This document shows, in pieces, positions 54,504 through 62,555 of a DNA stretch of 64,000 nt. Each line of letters begins with the position of its first letter. Position 1 is the first letter of the stretch. The position numbers and the translations under genes are program-made. Origin of the DNA: Bacteroides sp. (lineage in GTDB: Bacteria; Bacteroidota; Bacteroidia; Bacteroidales; Bacteroidaceae); NCBI GenBank assembly GCA_021202275.1, contig JAJQDI010000031.1:186001-250000 (forward strand), written 5' to 3'. Below the pieces are notes generated by a model. It was not told where the DNA came from. It was given only the letters and a program-made list of their open reading frames with translations, and did no database searches.

Positions 54504-54740
54504 TTATTTCTTTTAACGAAGGTATGCATCCATTCTCTTATAACCGATATGGAATTCATCCACCGTTATCTGCCCTTTCACTATTCGCACAACTCTTTAT
54601 GAATTGACTGGTAAACAATTTCCCCGGAAAAGTCGAAAACACAGGTATTCCCCTACCTTTTTACCAGTTATCAAAAGATTGACTATCTTTGCATCGGAAA
54701 AACCGATCCTGACGGAAAATAAATAATTAAAACAAGATAA

Positions 54741-54785
54741 ATGGCTTTACAATGTGGAAGAAAATCAGTTCCACAACCAAAATAA
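54741..54785 (+). pseudogene. ychF: 5' end of ychF cut off by the mobile element
   Basis: TATCTTTG (54684-54691) and an A-rich leader precede ATG 54741, which encodes MALQCG. In Bacteroidales the GTPase YchF begins MALQCGIVGLPNVGKST (from memory). Here the sequence continues RKSVPQPK and a stop, with no trace of IVGLPNVGKS. The promoter, leader and first six codons therefore look like the chromosomal part, and the junction lies at or just after 54758. YchF is a conserved ribosome-associated ATPase, so the rest is expected at the right end of the element, outside the window. Confidence 0.6.
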
Positions 54786-54890
54786 CAAAATCATAAAAAA
54801 GGAAGATAAACAAACTATATATCAAAAGATTAAGTTTGAATCTTACTTTCTTTTCTTTACTCCGTTTTCCCTTGATTCTCCTTGTTTCTT

Positions 54891-54945
54891 GTTACTTCTG
54901 TTACTCGTTTGTTACCCGAATAACAAATAATATTTCCTATGTTTG
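54891..54945 (+). promoter_or_regulatory. GTTAC repeats and -7 box before the integrase gene
   Basis: GTTAC occurs at 54891, 54900 and 54911, and an inverted repeat TGTTA(n6)TAACA covers 54910-54925. TATGTTTG (54938-54945) is a -7 box 24 bp before the integrase ATG. The repeats may be integrase arm sites or an operator. Confidence 0.4.
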
Positions 54946-54969
54946 CGACTGTATCAATCAAAGTATAAC

Positions 54970-56115
54970 ATGAGCAAAGTAGTACAAATAAAAGAGCCAA
55001 TTCGTATCAGAACAAAGAAACTTAGTAATGGAAATAAATCTGTTTATTTAGATATGTATGTGGATGGCATAAGAACTTATGACTTCCTAAAACTATATCT
55101 AATTCCTGAAAAGAACCGGGCAGACAAAGCCCATAATAAAGAAATAATGAAACTGGCTAACGCTATCAAAGCCCAAAAGATAGTGGAAGTACAAAACAAC
55201 CGTCATGGTTTTAGTAATAGCAAAACGAAATCCACTATTAAACTTGTGGATTACATTCAATATATAGCTAACAAAGATGTGGAAAAAACAGGCAGAAAAG
55301 TAACAGCAAATACCCTGATACATCACTTACAGCGATACGACAAAATAGGGATTAATTTTAAACAGCTCACTAAGGAGTATATCTTTGGCTTTGTGGAATA
55401 CCTGAAAACAGCCCGTCAGCATCACAGTAAAGAAGAAAAATATATCAGCCCTAATACACGGGCTCATTATTACAAAATGCTCCGTTATTACATCAATTAT
55501 GCCGTTGCCGAAGATATTCTACCTTTCAATCCTATGGATAAAATAAAAACAGAGGATAAACCTCGGCAGGAACGTCCTCACAGGGAGTTCCTAACCATTG
55601 ATGAAGTAAAGGCACTTATCAAAACAGATTTTAGAATTCCAAGCGTGAAACAGGCTTTCTTATTTTGCTGTTTCTGTGGTATACGTCATTGTGATGTGGC
55701 TGCCTTAACATGGGGCAATCTTGAAAAACAGAAAGATGGTACATACTTCCTGAATATTATTCAGAAAAAGACAAAAGAGCCTATTTCTATTCCGTTGAGT
55801 AATGAAGCCCTAAAACAATTACCGCCAAAAGGAAATGCAAAGCCCACAGACAAAGTTTTTGCTGATTTAATATCACTAGGCAGGACAAACGAAATAATGT
55901 CTACATGGACAGAAAAAGCAGGAATAAAGAAGCATGTAACATTTCATGTATCACGGCATACACATGCTACCATGATGCTGACTTTGGGAGCTGACCTGTA
56001 TACGGTTTCTAAATTGCTTGGACACACCAATATTCAGGCAACACAGATATATGCTAAAATTGTCGATGAAAGCAAGAAAAAGGCTATTGATTTGATTCCT
56101 AACCTAACTGATTAA
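54970..56115 (+). CDS. int: Tyrosine recombinase (integrase)
   Basis: Catalyses site-specific integration and excision of the element. 381 residues from ATG 54970 (MSKVVQIKEPIRIRT); an in-frame TTG at 54943 would add nine residues. N-terminal arm-binding region (about 1-90), SAM-like core-binding domain (about 95-195, with HHLQRYDKIGINFKQLTKEYIFGF) and the catalytic domain: Arg in CGIRHCDVAAL, HVSRHTHATMML (HxxR), LLGHTNIQATQIYAKI (His and nucleophile Tyr). All catalytic residues are present, so it should be active. It lies about 210 bp from the left junction and converges on the cargo genes. Confidence 0.93.
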   Translation: MSKVVQIKEPIRIRTKKLSNGNKSVYLDMYVDGIRTYDFLKLYLIPEKNRADKAHNKEIMKLANAIKAQKIVEVQNNRHGFSNSKTKSTIKLVDYIQYIANKDVEKTGRKVTANTLIHHLQRYDKIGINFKQLTKEYIFGFVEYLKTARQHHSKEEKYISPNTRAHYYKMLRYYINYAVAEDILPFNPMDKIKTEDKPRQERPHREFLTIDEVKALIKTDFRIPSVKQAFLFCCFCGIRHCDVAALTWGNLEKQKDGTYFLNIIQKKTKEPISIPLSNEALKQLPPKGNAKPTDKVFADLISLGRTNEIMSTWTEKAGIKKHVTFHVSRHTHATMMLTLGADLYTVSKLLGHTNIQATQIYAKIVDESKKKAIDLIPNLTD

Positions 56116-56122
56116 AATAGGA

Positions 56123-56160
56123 CTGGCGAAAAGAGAATATTTCATTTTACTTTTCGCCAG
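56123..56160. terminator. Bidirectional terminator between integrase and AIPR genes
   Basis: A perfect 11-bp stem, CTGGCGAAAAG (56123-56133) with CTTTTCGCCAG (56150-56160), and a 16-nt loop between two convergent genes. Confidence 0.75.
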
Positions 56161-56220
56161 CATTATTATAACATCAGTTTTGTTTATTATAATTATATAA
56201 TTAAGGAAATAAACTAAACA

Positions 56221-58011
56221 TCAAAGAAACACTGTTCTTAAAGAATTCTTTTCTGATATTTTTTTTGCTTCTGCTATCAATTGATTTGTAAAATTCTTTT
56301 TCCGATGATATTCACGAATGTTTACTTCTGGATATAAACGACCATATTTAGAAGCAGTATCAGATATAATAGTTTTTGCTAATTCAACAGCTTTCAAGGT
56401 CTTAGTTTCATCTAATAAAACAGATTGAAGTTTATCACAATAAGAAGACATCTCATGGCTTGTAAAGGAAGGATATTTGTATCCACAAATTATAATTCTT
56501 AAAACAACTAATATATGATGTTTAAACTTATTTATTCGATAATAACTTTCAATTTTAGGTGATCTACCCCTAAACATCTTTTCTATTTTTTGCAAAGCAT
56601 AGCTACTGACATAATACATTTCATTACTATGGCCTTCTTGAAAGAGTTTATCTTTATATGCCCTTAAAACTTCTCCATAATATCTATGAGTACTATGTGG
56701 TTCATTTAAGAATACCGCAACAAATGAATTTATTTGAGCAGCTAAAGTGATAATTTTATCCTTAGGTATTCTAGGGATAATACTATCATACTGATTACTT
56801 CTCCTCGCATAATAAATTCTTATTTCTTTTGGATAAGAATTATAATGCTCCTCCAACTTCTTATGAAATGGTTCTAATGCCGCAAATGCTTCCGTTTTAA
56901 CTTCTGTTTGTCTATTTGTAGCTTTCGTTATTTGATTTACCGTTTCATACTTATCAGTTACAATTAACTTAAAAGGAATATAAGATTTACTATCTTTTAA
57001 ATAATCTTTATTTTCAAAAAGAACATGGCTTGTCTGGCAACCATTGACAATTTGGAAATCGCTAATAGTGAATTTATCACCTACAGGAAGCACTGATGTC
57101 GCTACCACAGTAACTCCATTATTTAAAATTGCAAATTTATCTTGATCTTTAGAAGATTTTATTGTTTGAGCTATTTCATTGTTTACTGAATTTGTTCCTA
57201 AATAATCTCTTACATTATCATAAAATAAATTCTTCTGAATCTTTCCATCAGAGCCTTTAATAAGATTAATATATTCTGTAATTGGTAAAACTCCAATATA
57301 TGCTTCTTTTACCCCATTTATTGGTGGTAAAGAAGCTCTTTTCTCAAATAATATTTGCTTCTTTACTTTGTTTTTAATCTCTTTATATATATCCCCTATT
57401 TTGTCTGCATCAATAGGATCAAACTTTACTTTGCTGAAAATATTTAAAGATTCTAAATCCGATTTTTCTGAATTTGCTCTTCCAGATACATTTTTATCAT
57501 CTGTCCATTTTCCTGTAGTAATATAGTACATGTGACAGAGTGGCTTTGCATCCATCTCAATACTATTTTCATAAATATATTCTTTTAGCTCTCGAAATAG
57601 CTTAATATTATCATTGAATTTAATAGAGGGGGATTCTCTAAAAAAATCCTTAACACCAAAAATAAAAGTTCCTATTTTTTCAGCTTCAAATTTTGGAGAA
57701 GTTTTTGCTTGAATAAAAAGGAATTGTACGTCTAATCTTTTATGAGAAGTCTTTAGATCTCTAATCTCTTCAATACTTGAAACAAGATGGTCATTAACAA
57801 TTATTGCCAAACCGTCAATTCCAGTATCTTCACCTCCACCGACATTTAAATCCTCGATTTTCTCAAAATCTGTTGAAAATGCTTCAGGGTGAACTCGTGA
57901 GATGATACAATAATTTGAAAACATTTCGAAAAGAATGTCCTCTTTGACCTCTTTTATACCAAAGTCAGCAGTAAACTCATTGAGGTAACCTGCAATAATT
58001 TTGTTTTCCAT
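56221..58011 (-). CDS. AIPR-family (abortive infection phage resistance) protein
   Basis: 596 residues. The middle and C-terminal parts have the AIPR pattern: FAILNNGVTVVA, FQIVNGCQTSHVLFENKDYL, TNRQTEVKTEAFAALEPFHKKLEEHY and YYARRSNQYDS. The N-terminal ~110 residues look like a PD-(D/E)xK nuclease core: an early Glu in DILFEMF (E29), GIDGLAI (D66), and FLFIQAKTS, a QxK at 101-103. AIPR proteins are linked to abortive infection by domain and genomic context; the biochemical activity of this one is unknown. It is the last gene of a minus-strand cargo run, 19 bp after the putAbiC-like gene, and ends at the hairpin before int. No signal or membrane segment. Confidence 0.8.
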   Translation of the reverse strand: MENKIIAGYLNEFTADFGIKEVKEDILFEMFSNYCIISRVHPEAFSTDFEKIEDLNVGGGEDTGIDGLAIIVNDHLVSSIEEIRDLKTSHKRLDVQFLFIQAKTSPKFEAEKIGTFIFGVKDFFRESPSIKFNDNIKLFRELKEYIYENSIEMDAKPLCHMYYITTGKWTDDKNVSGRANSEKSDLESLNIFSKVKFDPIDADKIGDIYKEIKNKVKKQILFEKRASLPPINGVKEAYIGVLPITEYINLIKGSDGKIQKNLFYDNVRDYLGTNSVNNEIAQTIKSSKDQDKFAILNNGVTVVATSVLPVGDKFTISDFQIVNGCQTSHVLFENKDYLKDSKSYIPFKLIVTDKYETVNQITKATNRQTEVKTEAFAALEPFHKKLEEHYNSYPKEIRIYYARRSNQYDSIIPRIPKDKIITLAAQINSFVAVFLNEPHSTHRYYGEVLRAYKDKLFQEGHSNEMYYVSSYALQKIEKMFRGRSPKIESYYRINKFKHHILVVLRIIICGYKYPSFTSHEMSSYCDKLQSVLLDETKTLKAVELAKTIISDTASKYGRLYPEVNIREYHRKKNFTNQLIAEAKKISEKNSLRTVFL

Positions 58012-58030
58012 CAGTAAATATATTAGATTA

Positions 58031-59089
58031 TTAATTCAGTTTCTCATAAGAAATTTCTAGTATAGAGTTGATTAAAATGGTTTTATTTCCTCGTTCAAAA
58101 ACAAATAATAAATCATCTATGTCTAAATTATTAAATAAATCAGCACTCTTGAACATATCTATAGTTTTTCTAGTAGATCTAGAACTACATGCATTTAATA
58201 GAAGAATAACCAATTCATCTTTAGACAATTGAGCTCTAAATATTTTCGAAAACTTATCCTTATTTTTTGAATTTTGCAAACTATCAATTAGATAATAGAC
58301 ATTCCGATAATACTGACCTAAGAAAGCACCATAAAAATTATAATAATAATCCCCTATAATACTAAATACATTTTCACAGCTCTCATAATCTTCATTACTA
58401 ATATATTCACTTAATTTTTTACCACTATATGTAAATAACCCAGAAGCATTTTTATTTACTGAATCATACATTTTCTTTATAGTTGTAATAATTCTAAGTC
58501 GCAATGTAGATTTCAAGTATTCCAATTCATTTTTTTCATTATCAGATAAGCTATTATATCTATCATTTAAGCTACTTATTTGATTTTCTAAAGAACTCGT
58601 ATCATATTCGATCTTCAAAATATCATATCCTTTTGTTCCCCTTACATTATCATAAACACACCCAATACTTTCAGAACAAGTAGTTCCAAAAGAATTGAAT
58701 ATCTCAAATAAGGCAATGTTGTCGTTAGAGTTTTTAATTTCAAAATAAAGAAAAGTGAGTCCTATTAAAGATTTTGTTTGTACACCTAACTCTTGAAAAG
58801 CTTTAAGACCTTTCACATTTCCAACTTCCAAATTGTCTACTTGGCGTTCATACAATTTCAGTAGATCATTAAAATTAGTTTTCTCTTCTGTATTCAATAG
58901 TTGATTTTGATTAATCAAAACTCCTACAAAAGCAAGAAGACTTGCTATTGAAGCAAAAATATATCCAAATGCAGCCCAAGCAGCGTAATCTGCAATGATT
59001 CCACCATTAAATGTACAAAAATATAAAATCAAAACAACTGAAATAAGAACTGATATAATTGCTAAAGGTATCCAAATTGATTTTCTCAT
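58031..59089 (-). CDS. putAbiC-like membrane protein (putative phage abortive infection)
   Basis: 352 residues. Two N-terminal membrane helices (about 5-27 and 36-59) are followed by a largely alpha-helical cytoplasmic region. The blocks GQYYRNVYYLIDSL and FSKIFRAQLSKDELVILLLNA match the signature of the putative phage abortive infection (putAbiC, PF16872-type) family, related to lactococcal AbiC. A long coiled-coil-like stretch (LENQISSLNDRYNSLSDNEK) lies in the middle. The gene is strongly AT-rich. It starts 13 bp after the nucleotidyltransferase stop and ends 19 bp before the AIPR start, so the three genes are probably one transcript. A membrane effector activated on infection is the natural guess. 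Confidence 0.75.
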   Translation of the reverse strand: MRKSIWIPLAIISVLISVVLILYFCTFNGGIIADYAAWAAFGYIFASIASLLAFVGVLINQNQLLNTEEKTNFNDLLKLYERQVDNLEVGNVKGLKAFQELGVQTKSLIGLTFLYFEIKNSNDNIALFEIFNSFGTTCSESIGCVYDNVRGTKGYDILKIEYDTSSLENQISSLNDRYNSLSDNEKNELEYLKSTLRLRIITTIKKMYDSVNKNASGLFTYSGKKLSEYISNEDYESCENVFSIIGDYYYNFYGAFLGQYYRNVYYLIDSLQNSKNKDKFSKIFRAQLSKDELVILLLNACSSRSTRKTIDMFKSADLFNNLDIDDLLFVFERGNKTILINSILEISYEKLN

Positions 59090-59102
59090 AAATTAGATTG
59101 TA

Positions 59103-60005
59103 TTATTTTTCACCCACCAAATATTTACTATAATCTGCTATTTTTTCTTCACAGGCTTTTTGAGTAATCTCTTTCAAAATCTCTACTCTCTCTAAAGCTA
59201 GTTTAATCTCTTCTTCGGTAACTTTAAATGCCGGATTATACCGAGCCTGTATATAAGCTCTATGCAACATCTTAAATAAGGCTTCTTCTTCCTCTGTATT
59301 ACGTGGGAAAGGTTGACATACCTCTACAACATGACCTTGTGCACCTGCACTAAGTTTTGTTAAGCGGTGTTCTTTTTTGGTATACAAAGTAAAAGTCAGG
59401 AGTATCGCTTTATACAGGTTTTCCATCGTTTGATGTAAATAGAAAGAAGCTACTTTATACTCCTTATCTTTAAAGTCTATATAAGCGTGTTTTAAGAAGT
59501 TCTTAGCCAAAGCAAACTTCTCTTCGTAGTACATTGTTGTTAGCTCATGAATTTCTTCATAATTAATCTTTTTCCTGCGTGGTAGTTTATAGTTTCCAGC
59601 ATTATAAAGAAGAACTCCCTCTTTTTTAATATCCGTATAAAAGTAAAGTCCTTTCTCTAAGGCTTTTGTAAAATACTTAATACCATCATGTATAACTTCG
59701 AGTGTAGGAACTTCGTCCGAATCCTGTCTATTGTAATATTCCCGCTGAACTTCTTCTATTTTCATAGAGAACATATTACCATCGTAGTTTTCATTGGTAA
59801 TGACAAGAATATCATAATCACTTATGAATACAGTCCTTATACCAAACTCTATCCTCTCATCATATTCTACATAGTTCCCACGTGCATAACTGCCATACAG
59901 AATAACCATCTCTACCATATCAGGAAGAGCCGCAACAATATCATTAGCAATTTGTCTTATAATTGCTCTTTTTTCTTTGGGTAGATGACCTAATGATTTA
60001 TTCAT
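59103..60005 (-). CDS. Nucleotidyltransferase-HEPN fusion protein
   Basis: 300 residues. The N-terminal minimal nucleotidyltransferase has ILYGSYARGNY (GSxxRG, residues 38-43) and ISDYDILV (metal-binding D63, D65), with an unusual ~19-residue insertion between them. Another metal-ligand candidate lies in PTLEVIHDG. The C-terminal HEPN domain (about 155-285) contains ASFYLHQTMENLYKAILL and ends with the ARYNPAF segment typical of MNT-linked HEPN domains. The RNase Rx4-6H motif is not evident. MNT and HEPN usually form two-gene toxin-antitoxin pairs; here they are one chain, first in the cargo run. It could AMPylate a partner, regulate the downstream genes or stand alone. Confidence 0.8.
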   Translation of the reverse strand: MNKSLGHLPKEKRAIIRQIANDIVAALPDMVEMVILYGSYARGNYVEYDERIEFGIRTVFISDYDILVITNENYDGNMFSMKIEEVQREYYNRQDSDEVPTLEVIHDGIKYFTKALEKGLYFYTDIKKEGVLLYNAGNYKLPRRKKINYEEIHELTTMYYEEKFALAKNFLKHAYIDFKDKEYKVASFYLHQTMENLYKAILLTFTLYTKKEHRLTKLSAGAQGHVVEVCQPFPRNTEEEEALFKMLHRAYIQARYNPAFKVTEEEIKLALERVEILKEITQKACEEKIADYSKYLVGEK

Positions 60006-60064
60006 ATTGGCTACAGTTTTAGTTGTCTTACAAAGTTATCGAATTATTTTGATTTAAACACTTT

Positions 60065-60226
60065 TTATAAACTTAACCCTTTCTTTTTTTGGACAGTATT
60101 TCTTTGTTTAAGTCCGGAATTCAATGAGGTCATTAAATCATTATACTTATTTCTAAACCAATCGGTAATAATTACACCATCTATAAAGACACCAAGATTA
60201 TCTTTACCTTTCTCAACCTTTTTCAT
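60065..60226 (-). pseudogene. Detached C-terminal end of the MobV relaxase
   Basis: A frame of 53 residues (from MKKVEKGKDNLGVF to KKKGLSL) starts in an ATGA overlap with the relaxase stop. Read further upstream in the same frame it gives NIYTDGSIAQ, which joins smoothly to the relaxase if one base is added in the A4 run at 60258-60261. Many Bacteroides MobV proteins end in a similar IDG…WF segment, as here in VFIDGVIITDWFRNKY. I read it as the real relaxase C-terminus, not a separate gene. Confidence 0.55.
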
Positions 60227-61356
60227 CTGGGCAATAGAACCGTCTGTATAAATGTTCTTTTATGTTCGGCAGAATACAAATCTCCTTTAAACTGTACAGG
60301 CTTCCCAATAATTAGATTATGAATCATTTCAGAGGTAAAACGGGCAGTACGACAAAGATTATCAATGTGTAGAATATCTTTCATATAGGGAAATAACCGT
60401 TCTATTTGTTTAAATAGAGATTCCGACTTTGCAAGGTCGTTCTTTAATAACTTGATAACTTCGTTCTTCTCTTGTAACTGTTTATTAAACTCCTGATTCA
60501 AATGCTCAATTTTGGATTCAAGGCTCTCCTTTTCATGATGAAGTTTTTTTAATTTGGTATTACTGAACAGACTGCCGATTGTATCAACAACGTCATTTTT
60601 AAGTTTCTCTGTTTTAAGTTGCCCTTTCTGCTCCTGAATTTCCCTTTCCAACAATTCTTTTAACCGAATACTCTCCTGAATATCTTGTTGTAAATTGAGA
60701 TTCTCACGTGCAAGTTCCCGGTAAAATTGGTCAGTAGATAAATGCCGGGTTTCTGAACCCCGGACACCCCTTTCTAATCCATATTTTTCCATCTTTTCGG
60801 CATAGGTACTCTGATAGTGTTCCAGTTTATCCCGTGCCACAACATCATCGGCACATAACCGAATAGTATCTTTGGATTTCTTCCGGTACTTCTTTTTGCC
60901 GTTATTCTCTTCTGCTTTGGCTTTTCTTCTCTCTCCTTTCACTATGGGAACAACGGTAGCATGAATATGCGGTGTTTTCTCATCCAGATGAAGAACAGCA
61001 GAAACAACATTCTCTTTTCCGAATGTATTTTGTAGCCAATCAATATTATCTTTACACCATTCGTCTAATTTGCCTGTATCCTTTATATGTTTCATATCTT
61101 CATGTGTGCCGGAGAGCATAATTTGTAAAGCTCGCACCTGGTTATGACTAACCTTTCTTTTTATACCTGCGTGTTCTATCCGGTATTGGATAGCCTGTGT
61201 ACGATTTTTCACCTCTTCAGGGAATTCAATAAACTCTTTATTTAAATAGGTTCGTTCCGGATCAGCATTGCCGGGTATAACTATTCTTTCAATATGGGCA
61301 GACGTTCCGGCATCGTTGCCTTTTGGTTTTTGGATATGGAGTACTACTTTTCCCAT
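60223..61356 (-). CDS. MobV/Pre-family relaxase, C-terminus frameshifted
   Basis: Nicks oriT and pilots the strand during mobilization. 377 residues from ATG 61356 (MGKVVLHIQKPKG). The catalytic histidine motif HLDEKTPHIHATVVPI (HxDExTPHxH) near residue 125 is typical of MobV. A long coiled coil occupies about residues 205-320 (ENLNLQQDIQESIRLKELLE onward). The end (SAEHKRTFIQTVLLPR) departs from the family; a one-base change near 60258-60261 would extend it by about 60 residues. The nuclease domain is untouched, so nicking may be retained. An upstream Met at 61383 is a less likely start. The oriT candidate lies just upstream. Confidence 0.88.
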   Translation of the reverse strand: MGKVVLHIQKPKGNDAGTSAHIERIVIPGNADPERTYLNKEFIEFPEEVKNRTQAIQYRIEHAGIKRKVSHNQVRALQIMLSGTHEDMKHIKDTGKLDEWCKDNIDWLQNTFGKENVVSAVLHLDEKTPHIHATVVPIVKGERRKAKAEENNGKKKYRKKSKDTIRLCADDVVARDKLEHYQSTYAEKMEKYGLERGVRGSETRHLSTDQFYRELARENLNLQQDIQESIRLKELLEREIQEQKGQLKTEKLKNDVVDTIGSLFSNTKLKKLHHEKESLESKIEHLNQEFNKQLQEKNEVIKLLKNDLAKSESLFKQIERLFPYMKDILHIDNLCRTARFTSEMIHNLIIGKPVQFKGDLYSAEHKRTFIQTVLLPR

Positions 61357-61384
61357 AGCTATAAATTTTAAAGGATGGTACATT

Positions 61385-61529
61385 TTAAGGGAGATTCCAA
61401 AGGGGAAAACCTTTGGCTTATGAGGGCTTTTTTAGTGAGAGTGAAACGGAGCGTTAAGAAAATGCCCTAATAAGCTATGGCTTTTCCTAACGCAAAATTC
61501 CGTCCGGGAAAATCCCACCGCTAAACAGG
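61385..61529. other. Probable oriT region
   Basis: The non-coding gap between primase stop and relaxase start has two inverted repeats. CCAAAGG (61397-61403) pairs with CCTTTGG (61410-61416). GCGTTAAGAAAA (61451-61462) pairs with TTTTCCTAACGC (61482-61493), 11 of 12 positions. Hairpins directly upstream of the relaxase gene are where MobV oriTs lie. The nick site cannot be placed by eye. Confidence 0.5.
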
Positions 61530-62474
61530 TTAGAATTTCATTCGTCTACCTGTTTTCTTTTTGGGTGATGGATTGACTGCATTCATGCTGTCATGAGATA
61601 GTGACTTCTTGCTTTCATGTTTGCAGTCAACCAGTATCTTCTTTCCACAAAGTAGGTCGTTCATATCTTTATACTGACTGTATTTCGGAGATTGATTATC
61701 TACTGACCTGCATGCAGACTTTATTTGTTCAGTTGCCTTTCTGCCTGCTTCGTCATTATCCAGAAAAGTATAAACCTGTGGATAAGATTTTATCAGGTCT
61801 AACGCTTCACCAACATTACTTACCGAATTAAGCAGAATTACACTTTGTTGCGCTGACGGTATATTTTTCAGAGTTAAATAAGAAAGATAGTCCATAAAGC
61901 CCTCAAAAACTAAACAACTACTTTTATCTCCCGGATGAATACTAATATCTTTTGAGGTACAACCTTTAAAATATTTGTTGCGGACTTCATACCCTCCGGA
62001 ATCATTCTTAAAACCTACGGCAAAATAGTTTTTTTGATTAGCCGTATAATATACCTCGTGGCAATGCCGTTGAGCTATATCTTTTCTAATATGCCGTTCA
62101 TTCAGGTAATCAAATAAAGCCGGATTAGCTAATGACTGTATTTTCACTATCTCTATCCCGGAAGATTCTTTTTGTTGTGGAACAGAAAAGGAAACCGGAC
62201 GAACGAAAGAACTTTGCCCTGCTATATGGTTCAATAAATCCGGTACATTATTAGTCGAATATAGTTCTGCTGCTAATGCTATAATATTTCCTCCTTTACC
62301 AATGCCGAAATCATACCATTCATTACGGGAAGCGTTTACTTTAAAAGATGGCTCTTTCTCCTCCCGGAATGGTGAATTATACCAAAGGTTAATACCTTGT
62401 TGTTTGATGGGTTGAATACCTAAACTATACAGGTAGTCAACCAGTACTATACTTTTAGCCTGTTCTATAGTCAT
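61530..62474 (-). CDS. Toprim-domain primase of the mobile element
   Basis: 314 residues from ATG 62474 (MTIEQAKSIVLVDYL); the longer frame adds 20 residues. The N-terminal domain has the DnaG CHC2-like block YNSPFREEKEPSFKV…EWYDFGIGKGGNIIALA, but the zinc-binding Cys/His are absent, as is common in Bacteroides element primases. The Toprim domain (about 195-280) has LVFEGFMDYLSYL (conserved Glu) and TFLDNDEAGRKA (DxD-type). It probably primes replication of the transferred single strand or the excised circle together with the RepA-like ATPase. Confidence 0.88.
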   Translation of the reverse strand: MTIEQAKSIVLVDYLYSLGIQPIKQQGINLWYNSPFREEKEPSFKVNASRNEWYDFGIGKGGNIIALAAELYSTNNVPDLLNHIAGQSSFVRPVSFSVPQQKESSGIEIVKIQSLANPALFDYLNERHIRKDIAQRHCHEVYYTANQKNYFAVGFKNDSGGYEVRNKYFKGCTSKDISIHPGDKSSCLVFEGFMDYLSYLTLKNIPSAQQSVILLNSVSNVGEALDLIKSYPQVYTFLDNDEAGRKATEQIKSACRSVDNQSPKYSQYKDMNDLLCGKKILVDCKHESKKSLSHDSMNAVNPSPKKKTGRRMKF

Positions 62475-62555
62475 ATATTTATAGTTTGAGAAATGGAAAT
62501 TAAGCCGGTTTAGTTTGATTTCTCTTACAGACACTTCAACTAAACCGAACTTTTT

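Noticed and set aside
54684..54694. CTATCTTTGC as a CTnDOT-like att core
   Set aside because: It resembles the GTAnnTTTGC core, but the chromosomal ychF leader and start codons seem to continue to its right, so the junction lies further on. The sequence is simply a -7 box.
60065..60226. Independent small gene after the relaxase
   Set aside because: The same frame joins the relaxase upstream and looks like its conserved C-terminus, so a frameshift explains it better.
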